This document shows, one piece after another, positions 49,666 through 58,616 of a DNA stretch of 64,000 bases. The notes below the pieces were generated by a model. That model made no database searches. It had not been told where the DNA came from and saw nothing but the letters and a program-made list of their open reading frames with translations. Made by a program: the position numbers and the translations under genes. The stretch is from NCBI RefSeq assembly GCF_002005145.1, contig NZ_CP019698.1:2852001-2916000 (forward strand), read 5' to 3'. How positions within the stretch are numbered: position 1 is the first letter of the stretch; each line of letters begins with the position of its first letter. The DNA comes from Desulforamulus ferrireducens (GTDB lineage: Bacteria; Bacillota; Desulfotomaculia; Desulfotomaculales; Desulfotomaculaceae).

Positions 49666-51216
49666 TTATAAATAAACGTTTTTGATAGCTTCTGGCAAGT
49701 AACTTAAAATATCACCCGCCAACATGCTCAACTCACCCAGCTTCTCTGCAGCCAAATCCCCGGCCAAACCGTGTAAAAAGGCAGCGGCCGCGGCAGCCCG
49801 ACCGGGAGCCAAACCCTGGGCCATCAGTCCAGCCAACACACCTGTCAGGACATCACCACTACCTCCGCTGGCCATACCGGGATTGCCTGTGGGGTTAATG
49901 TAAAGTTCGCCCCCGGGCACCGCGATGAGGGTGCGCGCCCCCTTCAAGAGGGTTACCACCTGCCATTCTTGGGCTGCCTCACAGGCTATCTTGAGACGTT
50001 CATTTTGCACCTGGTCAACAGGTATACCCAGCAGGCGCCCCATCTCACCCGGGTGGGGGGTAATAACGGCAGGTACCTTTAAATCAGCTAGGATGGGGGT
50101 AGCTCCTGCCAGAGCATTAAGGGCATCGGCATCCAGCACCACCGGAATTTCCAGTTCGGGTAACAAAGATTTGACCAATTCCACAGTCTCTGGCTGCCTA
50201 CCCAGGCCCGGTCCCAGGGCTAACACATCCGCTCTCCGGCAAGCCTCCAGAATCTCCTCCCGGGCAGTCTGGGCCAAGGCCCCCTGTTCTGTCTCTGGCA
50301 GTCCTATGGTCATGGCTTCATCCAAAGTTGCTGCCACCACCGGCTGTAACTTCTGGGGCACCGCCAGGGTCACCAAACCCGCACCGGCTCTTAACGCCCC
50401 CTGGGCTGTCATTCTGGCCGCTCCCACCATACCCCGGGACCCGGCCACCACCAAAACATGGCCGTAGGTTCCCTTGTGTCCAGTGCTGCTCCTGGGTTTA
50501 AACCAGGACGCAACTAATTCCTTGGTTAACAGTTGCCTCTTAATATCTTTACTTTCCGTTAATATCTTGGGCAGGGAAATGTCTACCACACTGAGTCGCC
50601 CGGCAAGGGTAGCCCCTGGTTCCACCACCAAACCCAGTTTGGGCAACCCAAAGGTCACAGTGTGGCTGGCTTTGATGCAGGGACCGCTGGCTTGCCCGGT
50701 GTCTGCCTCCAGGCCAGAAGGGATATCCACTGCCACCACCGGCAGGTTGCTGGCGTTAATAAGCTCAATCACCCGCCCCACCCGTTCATTAACGGTACCA
50801 CGAAAACCCGTACCGTAGATAGCATCTACCACTAAATGGGTATTAAGCAAGGCCACCTTAACAATATTAATGCCGTTAAGCTGGTTTACTTGATAAAAGG
50901 GTTGCCCTAGCTTTTGCCATATATTTAGATTTACCCTGGCATCCCCCCGAAACTCCTCGGGGTCGGCCAGTAACAATAATTTAACCTGAGCTCCCCGGTT
51001 TAAAAGGTGACGAGCCACCACCAGGCCGTCACCGCCATTATTACCCTTACCCACTAAAATGGTAATTACCTTATCTTTTACCTCTGACACTATGCTTTCT
51101 ATTACTTCCACCACACGGATACCGGCATTTTCCATTAGGACAATGCTCGGCACTCCGTAAACCTCGCTAGCCTGTAGGTCAATTTCTTTCATTTCTGCTG
51201 CTGTCACGACTCTCAT
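49666..51216 (-). CDS. nnr: Bifunctional NAD(P)H-hydrate repair enzyme (epimerase/dehydratase)
   Basis: The N-terminal YjeF_N/NnrE domain (about 1-215) epimerises hydrated NAD(P)H ('MRVVTAAEMKEIDLQASE', 'LVGKGNNGGDGLVVARHLL'). The C-terminal ribokinase-like NnrD domain (about 225-510) dehydrates it using ADP or ATP ('VLVVAGSRGMVGAARMT', 'LGPGLGRQPETVE', 'NPTGNPGMASGGSGDVLTG'). The fusion and length (516 aa) are normal. It starts six bases after acpS, so is co-transcribed; acpS-nnr pairing is common in Firmicutes. Confidence 0.95.
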   Translation of the reverse strand: MRVVTAAEMKEIDLQASEVYGVPSIVLMENAGIRVVEVIESIVSEVKDKVITILVGKGNNGGDGLVVARHLLNRGAQVKLLLLADPEEFRGDARVNLNIWQKLGQPFYQVNQLNGINIVKVALLNTHLVVDAIYGTGFRGTVNERVGRVIELINASNLPVVAVDIPSGLEADTGQASGPCIKASHTVTFGLPKLGLVVEPGATLAGRLSVVDISLPKILTESKDIKRQLLTKELVASWFKPRSSTGHKGTYGHVLVVAGSRGMVGAARMTAQGALRAGAGLVTLAVPQKLQPVVAATLDEAMTIGLPETEQGALAQTAREEILEACRRADVLALGPGLGRQPETVELVKSLLPELEIPVVLDADALNALAGATPILADLKVPAVITPHPGEMGRLLGIPVDQVQNERLKIACEAAQEWQVVTLLKGARTLIAVPGGELYINPTGNPGMASGGSGDVLTGVLAGLMAQGLAPGRAAAAAAFLHGLAGDLAAEKLGELSMLAGDILSYLPEAIKNVYL

Positions 51217-51222
51217 TTATGT

Positions 51223-51594
51223 CTATCCTTCCTCTCCTACAGCCACTGCAAAGGCCACTGCCCTGCCCCGGTCATGGGAAATACTTACCAGCACCTTGGC
51301 AATGCCCATTTGTTCTGCCAGTTCCTCCGCCGGTCCTGATAGTTTTACCTCCGGTTTACCCAGATAATTGGGCAAAATTTCGATGTTTGTCCATCTCATT
51401 TCCCTAAGCCCGGTACCTAAGGCCTTCAAGATAGCCTCCTTGGCCGCAAAACGACCTGCCAAGCAATGCACCTTGCCCCGGCAATGTTCCTGTTCCTTCC
51501 GGGTAAACACACGGTCCAAAAACTGTTGCCCGGAACGGGTGATAGCCAGCTCAATTCTTTCTATTTCTATAATATCCGTGCCAATCCCCTTCAT
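51223..51594 (-). CDS. acpS: Holo-[acyl-carrier-protein] synthase
   Basis: AcpS transfers phosphopantetheine from coenzyme A to apo-ACP for fatty acid synthesis. The 123-residue protein shows '[17 protein letters not shown]' (Mg-binding Asp), '[19 protein letters not shown]' (catalytic region, WAAKEA-like) and '[19 protein letters not shown]' (SISH). ATG follows GGAGGTGATAGA. It lies between the LytTR regulator gene and nnr on the same strand with short gaps. Confidence 0.96.
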   Translation of the reverse strand: MKGIGTDIIEIERIELAITRSGQQFLDRVFTRKEQEHCRGKVHCLAGRFAAKEAILKALGTGLREMRWTNIEILPNYLGKPEVKLSGPAEELAEQMGIAKVLVSISHDRGRAVAFAVAVGEEG

Positions 51595-51622
51595 TCTATC
51601 ACCTCCAGGGACTTAAAGGAGC

Positions 51623-52405
51623 TTAGAAACCCAAAATCTTCCTCAGTTTTTTAGCCTGAGCCCGGCTAACCGGCACTTCACTGCGGTCTTTGTCCTCCAA
51701 CACCAAATTATAGGTACCGTTAAAGAAAGGTACAATCTCCTTTACCTTTTGCAAGTTGACTATATAACAACGGTGGGTGCGAAAAAACATGCTGCTGCCC
51801 AGTCTGGCCTCCAGTTCCTTTAAGGTAAACCGGGTAAACAACTTTTCGGAAAAGGTTTTAATATAGACATAATCCCTTTCGGTAAAGGCATAGAAAATAT
51901 CCCCAATGTCTACTAAAAAGGTTTTTCCCTGCTTCTCTGCGGGAATACGATTTATTTTGATACCCTCGCCCTGTTCTCCCTGTGTTTTCAGGTTTGTTGG
52001 GGGAACAAAACTCTGTTTAGAAGCACTGTCTTCCCGCTCCTGAGTGGCTCTCATCACCCGTTCTATGGCTCTTTTTAGCCGACTTTGGTCGATGGGCTTG
52101 AGGATATAGTCAATGGCATTAACATCAAAGGCCTCCAAGGCATGCTCATCATAGGCCGTAATAAAAATTACAAAGGGTGGTCGGGGTAATTCTTGAATTA
52201 CCGCTCCCAGTTGTAAACCAGACATACCTGGTAAATTGATATCCAAGAACAAGATCTGGTAATCCAAAGCTTTAATTAGAGCCAAAGCCTCGGTGGCGCT
52301 GGTGGCCTCACCGACAATCTCAACATTGTTAAAATTCTCCAGCATGTAGCGCAATTCCTGTCGGGCGGGATATTCGTCGTCAACAATTAACGCCTTTAAT
52401 GTCAC
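51623..52405 (-). CDS. LytTR-family response regulator
   Basis: A receiver domain (1-120) with 'LIVDDEYPARQELRYML', phospho-acceptor 'ILFLDINLPGMSG' and 'YILKPIDQSRLKRAIERV', then a linker and a LytTR DNA-binding domain (about 160-258) with 'RDYVYIKTFSEKLFTRFTL', 'FFRTHRCYIVNLQKVKEIVP' and 'VPVSRAQAKKLRKIL'. Start is GTG at 52405 after AGGGACGG. It pairs with the upstream LytS-type kinase. LytTR regulators bind short direct repeats upstream of target genes; possible targets include acsA, which precedes the pair. Confidence 0.94.
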   Translation of the reverse strand: MTLKALIVDDEYPARQELRYMLENFNNVEIVGEATSATEALALIKALDYQILFLDINLPGMSGLQLGAVIQELPRPPFVIFITAYDEHALEAFDVNAIDYILKPIDQSRLKRAIERVMRATQEREDSASKQSFVPPTNLKTQGEQGEGIKINRIPAEKQGKTFLVDIGDIFYAFTERDYVYIKTFSEKLFTRFTLKELEARLGSSMFFRTHRCYIVNLQKVKEIVPFFNGTYNLVLEDKDRSEVPVSRAQAKKLRKILGF

Positions 52406-52473
52406 TTTAACCGTCCCTTTCTCTTAGAAAAATTATCTTTGATGAAATCGGACTCCCTCCGTCAGGGAGGTTT

Positions 52474-53811
52474 TTAGTGCTCATCGATCACCAGGGGTAC
52501 CCGCAGCCATACCGTGGTACCAAAACCCGGTTCACTTTCAATATTGATACCGTGATCTTCACCAAACAGAAGTTTTAATCTCTCATGGACGTTAGAAAGT
52601 CCCACGCCGCTGCCCGAACCAAAACCAGGTTGAAAAATTTTGGGCATAATATCCGGTGGAATGCCCACACCGTCATCGGTGATGGCAATCTCAATTTCAT
52701 CCCCCCGCAGTTGGGCAGAGATCTGTACCGTGCCCTGTCCTTCTTTGGGAGTAATACCATGCCGGATGGCATTTTCCACTAAGGGTTGTACAGTTAACAC
52801 CGGGATACGATAATTTAGTAGTGATTTATCTATATTCCGCACCACACGAATTTTTTCCCGAAATCTTGCCTTTTCCAATACCAAATAAGTATTAATATAT
52901 TCCATTTCCTCCTGCAGGGTAATAAAACGCCCGTGACGTTTTAAAGAGTGCCGGAAGAAGGCAGCTAAACGAATGAGCAAGCGACGGGCTGTCTCTGGAT
53001 TGGTACGGGTAAACATACTGATGGTATTTATGGTATTAAAAAGAAAATGGGGGTTGATTTGAGCTTGCAGGGCATCCAGTTCAGCTTTGGTGGCCAATTG
53101 GGCCTGGCGGTTCAGTTCGGCCAGTTCCATTTGGACACCCAGTAATTGGGCTACCCCCACGGCCAATTTAACCACGCTGCCGGGGATTTTACCCTTGTGG
53201 GTTTGATAGAGCTTAACCGTACCCGCTACCTCCCCCTTGCAGATTAAGGGGGCAATGACCGCCGATTCCAACGGGCAGTCGCAATCCTTGACCGGGCAGT
53301 TAAATTCCCCTTTATGTTGCACAACCTTTAATTCCCCGGTGGCCAACACTTCTCTGGTGGCCCTGGTGACAATGGAGCCGCCCACCGGGTGGTTTTCACA
53401 GCCCGTGCCCAAAAATGCCAGCACCTTTTCCCGATCGGTGATGGCCACAGCCGCTACATCACTGATTTTTTGAATAATCTCGGCTGTTTTAGCCGCTGTT
53501 TCTTCGTTTAGGCCTAAGCGCATAAAGGGCAATGTTTCATTGGCAATTTGCAGGGTCGGAGCAAAGGACTTTTCATCCACCCGCACCGTCAGCACCCGCC
53601 TTAAAGGACGCAAACCCAGAATAACAAAGGAACCCAGCAGGCTGAGGCCGGAAAACAGGAACCACTCCAGCCACAGTTCACTATGCCAAAGCAAAAAGAG
53701 CACACTTAAAATAAGCTGAACTGCCACTAAACGCAACAGAGTAGCCATCTCCGGCACACGAAAACCTATTTTTTTGTGAAGATATTGACTTAATAATCTT
53801 AATTTTTCCAT
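52474..53811 (-). CDS. LytS-type sensor histidine kinase
   Basis: Two membrane helices (about residues 20-45 and 48-68) are followed by a cytoplasmic GAF-like domain holding cysteines ('GTGCENHPVGGSIV', 'EFNCPVKDCDCPLES') and a His_kinase domain with 'QAQINPHFLFNTINTISMFT' (phospho-acceptor His) and HATPase_c motifs 'QPLVENAIRHGI', 'DDGVGIPPDI' and 'GSGVGLSNVHERLKLLFG'. Classical LytS has a larger five-helix sensor (5TM-5TMR), absent here. The cysteine set could bind a metal or sense redox; inference. The gene follows acsA after a terminator and precedes its response regulator. Confidence 0.92.
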   Translation of the reverse strand: MEKLRLLSQYLHKKIGFRVPEMATLLRLVAVQLILSVLFLLWHSELWLEWFLFSGLSLLGSFVILGLRPLRRVLTVRVDEKSFAPTLQIANETLPFMRLGLNEETAAKTAEIIQKISDVAAVAITDREKVLAFLGTGCENHPVGGSIVTRATREVLATGELKVVQHKGEFNCPVKDCDCPLESAVIAPLICKGEVAGTVKLYQTHKGKIPGSVVKLAVGVAQLLGVQMELAELNRQAQLATKAELDALQAQINPHFLFNTINTISMFTRTNPETARRLLIRLAAFFRHSLKRHGRFITLQEEMEYINTYLVLEKARFREKIRVVRNIDKSLLNYRIPVLTVQPLVENAIRHGITPKEGQGTVQISAQLRGDEIEIAITDDGVGIPPDIMPKIFQPGFGSGSGVGLSNVHERLKLLFGEDHGINIESEPGFGTTVWLRVPLVIDEH

Positions 53812-53850
53812 ACCTTATAATCTTCTACAAAATCAATGTTGTTCCTTCCA

Positions 53851-53883
53851 AAAAAATGAAGACAGGTCATGTATACCTGTCTT
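53851..53883 (-). terminator. Terminator of acsA
   Basis: AAGACAGGT (53859-53867) pairs with ACCTGTCTT (53875-53883). On the minus strand it is followed by CATTTTTTT. It separates acsA from the kinase gene. Confidence 0.85.
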
Positions 53884-53909
53884 TAGTACAATTTAAAAAG
53901 TAGCCACTG

Positions 53910-55847
53910 CTAAGCTTCCATTTGTCTGATTAGTTGGTTAATAACCGAGGCATCGGCCAGGGTAGAGGTATCTCCCAGGGTTCTGCCCTCGGCGATATCC
54001 TTGAGCAAACGACGCATAATTTTACCGCTGCGTGTCTTGGGCAGTTCCCAAGTGCAGATAATTTCTTCCGGTCTGGCCAAACCGCCAATTTTTTTGGCCA
54101 CATAGCTCTTTAAATCCTTTTCCAGTTCCGGAGCCCAGGCAATACCTTCCCGCAGGGTAACAAAGGCTGATACAGCCTGCCCTTTGAGCTCATGGCTGCG
54201 ACCTATAACCGCTGCCTCAGCCACTGCCGGGTGTTCCACCAGGGCGCTCTCCACTTCGGCAGTGCCAATACGGTGACCGGAAACATTGATCACATCGTCC
54301 ACCCGTCCCAGTACCCAGATATAACCATCCTTGTCTCTCCGGGCACCGTCGCCGGTAAAATACATTCCTTCAAAACGGCTCCAATATTGATCCACATAAC
54401 GCTGCGGGTCTTTATAAATGGTGCGCAGCATGGAAGGCCAGGGTTTCTTAATAACGAGATAGCCGCTCTCCCCTGCCTTCACCGGTTCGCCCAATTCATT
54501 AACCACATCTGCCGCAATACCGGGCAAAGACATGGTGGCAGAGCCAGGCTTGGTGGGAGTTAGGCCAGGCAGCGGAGCAACCATCACACTACCGGTTTCT
54601 GTCTGCCACCAGGTATCTACAATGGGACATCTTTCCCCACCAATGTGCTTATGGTACCACAACCAGGCTTCCGGGTTAATGGGTTCGCCCACAGAACCCA
54701 AAAGTCTTAGAGAGGATAAGTCCCTACTCTGAGGATAGCTTTCTCCCCACTTCATGAACAGACGGATGGCGGTGGGGGCGGTATAAAAGATAGAAACCCG
54801 ATATTTTTCAATAAGTTCCCAGAAACGATCCCGTTCGGGATAATCCGGTGCCCCTTCATAAATAAACACTGTGGCTCCGTTCGCCAGGGGACCATAGACT
54901 ATATAGCTGTGGCCGGTGATCCAACCAATATCAGCGGTGCACCAGTAAATATCATCCTCTTTAAGATCAAAAAGATTGCGGTGAGTGGAGGTAACACCGG
55001 TCAAATAGCCACCGGTTGTATGAACGATACCCTTGGGCTTACCGGTGGTGCCGCTGGTATAGAGAATAAAGAGGGTATCTTCGGCATCCATAACTTCCGG
55101 TTCACAGGTTAGCGGGGCTTCCTTCATTAATTCGTGGTAAAAGACATCCCGATTAGGTTCCATATATATATCGCAACCGGTACGCCGCACCACAACAACC
55201 TTTTCCACGCTCGGGCAGCTAACCAAAGCGTTATCCACATTTTGCTTCAGGGGAATTGATTTACCCCGACGCCAGCTACCATCAGTGGTAACTACTACTT
55301 TAGCTTCGGCATCTTGAATTCTATCCCGCAGGGCTTCGGCAGAAAATCCACCAAAGACTAAACTATGGGGTGCTCCAATGCGTGCACAGGCCAGCATGGC
55401 GATAACCGCCTCAGGAATCATGGGCATGTAAATGGTAACCACATCACCCTTGGCTACTCCCAAACCGCGCAGAACATTGGCAAACTTACTGACTTCCCGG
55501 TGCAAATCCTGATAGGTCAGCACCACTTGATCCCCGGGTTCTCCTTCAAAAATAATGGCTGCTTTGTTTCTGTACCAGCTATTGAGGTGACGGTCCACAC
55601 AATTGACACAGGCGTTTAACTTGCCCCCAACAAACCACTGGGCAAAGGGACTTTGCCATTCCAATATTTTATTCCAGGGCTGATACCAGTGTAGTTTTTT
55701 CGCTTCCTCAGCCCAATAGTTTTCGTAATCCATGCCCGCCCAATCATAAATGCGAGCGTCCCGGACATTGGCCCGGGTAGAGAAAGACAAATCAGGATAA
55801 AACACCTGCTCCTCCGGAGCATATTCCGATTTCATTTGACCCAACAT
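53910..55847 (-). CDS. acsA: Acetyl-CoA synthetase (AMP-forming)
   Basis: AcsA activates acetate to acetyl-CoA through acetyl-AMP in the cytoplasm. The 645-residue protein carries the ANL family motifs '[20 protein letters not shown]', '[18 protein letters not shown]', '[20 protein letters not shown]' and the C-terminal acetylation-site region '[18 protein letters not shown]'. ATG at 55847 follows GGGGAGGG. It is monocistronic with a terminator before the LytS/LytTR pair, which may regulate it. A nested inverted repeat lies about 130 bases upstream of its start. Confidence 0.97.
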   Translation of the reverse strand: MLGQMKSEYAPEEQVFYPDLSFSTRANVRDARIYDWAGMDYENYWAEEAKKLHWYQPWNKILEWQSPFAQWFVGGKLNACVNCVDRHLNSWYRNKAAIIFEGEPGDQVVLTYQDLHREVSKFANVLRGLGVAKGDVVTIYMPMIPEAVIAMLACARIGAPHSLVFGGFSAEALRDRIQDAEAKVVVTTDGSWRRGKSIPLKQNVDNALVSCPSVEKVVVVRRTGCDIYMEPNRDVFYHELMKEAPLTCEPEVMDAEDTLFILYTSGTTGKPKGIVHTTGGYLTGVTSTHRNLFDLKEDDIYWCTADIGWITGHSYIVYGPLANGATVFIYEGAPDYPERDRFWELIEKYRVSIFYTAPTAIRLFMKWGESYPQSRDLSSLRLLGSVGEPINPEAWLWYHKHIGGERCPIVDTWWQTETGSVMVAPLPGLTPTKPGSATMSLPGIAADVVNELGEPVKAGESGYLVIKKPWPSMLRTIYKDPQRYVDQYWSRFEGMYFTGDGARRDKDGYIWVLGRVDDVINVSGHRIGTAEVESALVEHPAVAEAAVIGRSHELKGQAVSAFVTLREGIAWAPELEKDLKSYVAKKIGGLARPEEIICTWELPKTRSGKIMRRLLKDIAEGRTLGDTSTLADASVINQLIRQMEA

Positions 55848-55977
55848 GATAAAACCCTCCCCTAGCCTTGTTTTCTTATATCTATCATAGCCAAGAGAAG
55901 GCTGTCGGGTAACGTTTTTCCCGCGAAAGGTAAGAAACCCCCAGTTTAAAGAAAACTCTTTCCCCGAATGGCAGTCT

Positions 55978-56025
55978 CACCGGTTAAGCGGTGACAAATA
56001 CCGGCCTTTTAACCGTTCGGCGGTG
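55978..56025. promoter_or_regulatory. Nested inverted repeats between divergent acsA and DUF169 genes
   Basis: CACCG...CGGTG encloses GTTAA...TTAAC, which encloses CGGT...ACCG. The three levels pair in order and could form a branched or extended RNA hairpin or a protein binding site. An extended -10 (TGCTATGAT, 56160-56168) for the DUF169 gene lies further right, which would place this structure upstream of that transcript and rather in the acsA leader. Confidence 0.4.
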
Positions 56026-56206
56026 CAGAATAACCATTGGGAACTTCCAAAATACCATTTAAGATGTATATTATTAATTTGTAATCAATCCGACATTAAT
56101 CATGTAATTAAACTGACTAAATAGTTGACTGCCACAATACATTTTTCCTGTCCGGTGTTTGCTATGATAGTACTAACAAGTACATAGTTTAAAGGAGGAA
56201 TCCACC

Positions 56207-57022
56207 ATGTTATTGCTTAACGTTGCGGAGCTGGCCGCTAAACATACCCTATCTTACGAAGAAATTCACAAAGCACTGGCTGTTCTTTATAAGCTGGAAT
56301 ATAACCCGGTAGCCATCAAATTCTTCTTTGATCAGGCGGAGTTTGACAGCATTGCCGCAGAAAAGCTACCCGGACCCAAAATGACCTATTGCCAGGCCCT
56401 GCTGGCCTCCCGTATGGATGATTACATTGTGAAAATCACCAATGATAAACTTCTTTGTGACAATGCGCGGACGGTTTTTGGCTTCCGGGGAATGACCGAG
56501 GAAGAAATAAAGGACCATGTAAAATATACCAATGACTGGGATTTGGCCAAACAATGTCTGGAAAGCAAACCCAAATTACCTGTGGGCGAACTAAAGGGTA
56601 TTGTCGCAGCTCCTCTCTATAAAACACCCGTAGAACCAGATGTTATTTTTATGATTGTTAATCCCTTTCAAGCCTACCATATCTTAAATGATTATATCGG
56701 CGCCACTAAAGTACCCTCCGTTACCTCCAGCCACACAATAAACTCCGCCGTTTGCGGTGGCTCGGTAAATTGTTATCTTAATGGTACCGCTGAAATGAAA
56801 ACCATGTGTGCCGGTAGCTTTACTTCCGGTAAAACTGAAAAGGGTGAGGTAAATATCTTTATCCCCGGCTCACAAATTGCAGCTGTTGCTAAGCAACTCC
56901 TGACCAGAAGCAATCAATACGGCGGTGGCGCATCCTTCATCGGCGCCGGCGGTCAGGCTTACCCCGGCATGGATGTCTGCAAAAAATGCCCCATGATTCG
57001 CTTTAAAGACGAAGAGAAATAG
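56207..57022 (+). CDS. DUF169 family protein
   Basis: A 271-residue protein with family features 'YKLEYNPVAIKFFFDQAEFD', 'MTYCQALLASRMDDYIV', 'SAVCGGSVNCYLNGTAEMKT' and a C-terminal cysteine pair 'DVCKKCPMIRF'. DUF169 proteins occur in anaerobes and methanogens; several conserved cysteines suggest cofactor binding but the activity is unknown. ATG follows AAAGGAGGAATCCACC. It is a single-gene unit ending in a canonical terminator. Confidence 0.88.
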   Translation: MLLLNVAELAAKHTLSYEEIHKALAVLYKLEYNPVAIKFFFDQAEFDSIAAEKLPGPKMTYCQALLASRMDDYIVKITNDKLLCDNARTVFGFRGMTEEEIKDHVKYTNDWDLAKQCLESKPKLPVGELKGIVAAPLYKTPVEPDVIFMIVNPFQAYHILNDYIGATKVPSVTSSHTINSAVCGGSVNCYLNGTAEMKTMCAGSFTSGKTEKGEVNIFIPGSQIAAVAKQLLTRSNQYGGGASFIGAGGQAYPGMDVCKKCPMIRFKDEEK

Positions 57023-57139
57023 GTTATACCTAGACTGCCGGGTGAGGTGGCGGCAATGTAACCTGCTCCGGATAACTTCCAGTGGCCTTAAGGAACACTA
57101 ACATACAGGACGATAACACAAAAAAGCCCTGGCCTAGAT

Positions 57140-57179
57140 GAAATGTCGCATAACTACAGTTGTGCGACATTTCTTTTTT
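57140..57179 (+). terminator. Terminator of the DUF169 gene (TGTCGCA family)
   Basis: GAAATGTCGCA pairs perfectly with TGCGACATTTC around 12 bases and is followed by TTTTTT. Confidence 0.9.
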
Positions 57180-57183
57180 GACC

Positions 57184-57458
57184 TTTGGCCGTCGGCTAAA
57201 ATATTGGCCATTGGCCTTTGGCTGTTAGCCATTGGCTTAGCTAGATTAATCCTGATACTCATACTAAATTCCAATTCCCCCTAGCGAGGGAGCTGTCGCG
57301 TGACGACTGGGGAGTTTTGCAGGGTTTTAACCTACTACGGCGGCTGCGCCGCAACCTCTCAACGGGGGAGGTTCTCAGAAAGACCTAAAGCCAAATCTTT
57401 TAATGCCAATGGCCAAAGGCTAATGGCCAAAAGCCGATAGCTGACGGCCGACGGCCAG
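57184..57458. repeat. Composite repeat, copy 2 (opposite orientation to copy 1)
   Basis: TTGGCCATTGGCCTTTGGC-type units (57184-57238) flank a core (57240-57390) with CGGCGGCTGCGCCG and CCCCTAGCGAGGG, then GCCAATGGCCAAAGGC-type units in opposite orientation to 57458. Reverse-complemented, the core aligns with 1741-1890 (shared GAACCTCCC, AGCCGCCG, ACTCCCCAGTCG, CAGG.TTAATC). It fills the gap between the DUF169 gene and cysK; no gene is inside. Confidence 0.8.
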
Positions 57459-57478
57459 TTTGCACCCCCCCTTATAGC

Positions 57479-58435
57479 TTACTGGTTACTCTGAAAGCTC
57501 TCCTGGGGCGGTTCATCCTTGAATAGAGCTGTGGAGAGGTAACGTTCGCCGGTATCCGGCAACAATGCCACCACGATCTTGCCGGCGTTCTCCGGTCTGC
57601 GGGCAATTTCCAGGGCAGCATAAAGGGCCGCTCCGGAGGATATACCCACTAAAATTCCCTCTTCCCTGGTTAAGCGACGGGCGGTTTCCATGGCTTTGTC
57701 TCCAGGGACTTGAAAGACCTCATCCACCAAAGACAAATCCAATATCTCCGGGATAAAGCCTGCCCCAATACCTTGAATAGGATGCGGGCCCGGTTGTCCA
57801 CCAGAAAGCACAGGTGATTCACTGGGCTCCACCACCACTGCCTGTATGGTCGGTTTTCTTCCCTTAAGATAGCGAGCAGTGCCGGTAATAGTCCCGCCGG
57901 TACCTACTCCGGCCACAAAAATATCCACTTTACCCTCGGTATCCTGCCAAATCTCTATACCCGTATTTTGCAAGTGGGCTTTAGGGTTAGCCGGATTGGT
58001 AAACTGCTGCAGCATGATTGCGTTATCATTATTGGCCACCAATTCCTCAGCCTTGGCTATGGCCCCCCGCATGCCTTCACTACCAGGAGTTAACACAAGC
58101 TCTGCCCCATAGGCCTTTAGCAGGCTGCGCCGCTCCTGACTCATGGTTTCCGGCATAGTTAAAATTAACTTAAGACCCATGGAAGCACAGGTCATGGCCA
58201 GACCTACGCCGGTATTACCACTAGTGGGTTCAACCAGGATGCTGTTTTGATTGATAACCCCCCGCTCCATAGCATCTTTAATCATAGAGTAGGCAATGCG
58301 GTCCTTCACACTACCACCGGGGTTAAAGGATTCCACCTTGACCAATACCTCCGCCGACAGACCCGCCGTAAGCTTGGTTAAACGTACTAAAGGTGTTCTG
58401 CCAATGGTTTCTAAAATATTGTTATATATCGGCAC
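57479..58435 (-). CDS. cysK: Cysteine synthase
   Basis: A PLP enzyme that makes cysteine from O-acetylserine and sulfide. The 318-residue product shows '[20 protein letters not shown]', the PLP lysine in '[18 protein letters not shown]', the substrate loop '[16 protein letters not shown]', PLP phosphate loop '[17 protein letters not shown]' and '[13 protein letters not shown]'. It could equally be CysM-like, but the length and 'GIGAGF' favour CysK. It is monocistronic; the stop is close to the composite repeat, so no separate terminator was found. Confidence 0.95.
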   Translation of the reverse strand: MPIYNNILETIGRTPLVRLTKLTAGLSAEVLVKVESFNPGGSVKDRIAYSMIKDAMERGVINQNSILVEPTSGNTGVGLAMTCASMGLKLILTMPETMSQERRSLLKAYGAELVLTPGSEGMRGAIAKAEELVANNDNAIMLQQFTNPANPKAHLQNTGIEIWQDTEGKVDIFVAGVGTGGTITGTARYLKGRKPTIQAVVVEPSESPVLSGGQPGPHPIQGIGAGFIPEILDLSLVDEVFQVPGDKAMETARRLTREEGILVGISSGAALYAALEIARRPENAGKIVVALLPDTGERYLSTALFKDEPPQESFQSNQ

Positions 58436-58616
58436 TAAACATCCCCCTTATATAAATTTAATCCTTATTGTTTGTCTGATAAATTCATTACATAAAAATA
58501 TTAACTCCCGGGACAAAGTTATCTCTCCTTTGTTAAAGCTAGTTTGCCCGGTAATTAGGAGAAACTATAGATACTATAACAAATTTCCAAACTTCTTATT
58601 AGCCTTATTTTAATTT

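Noticed and set aside
52447-52478. Hairpin CTCCCT/AGGGAG between the LytS and LytTR genes
   Set aside because: On the coding (minus) strand it lacks a T-tract and has only a short stem; the T-run lies on the other strand, where there is no gene.
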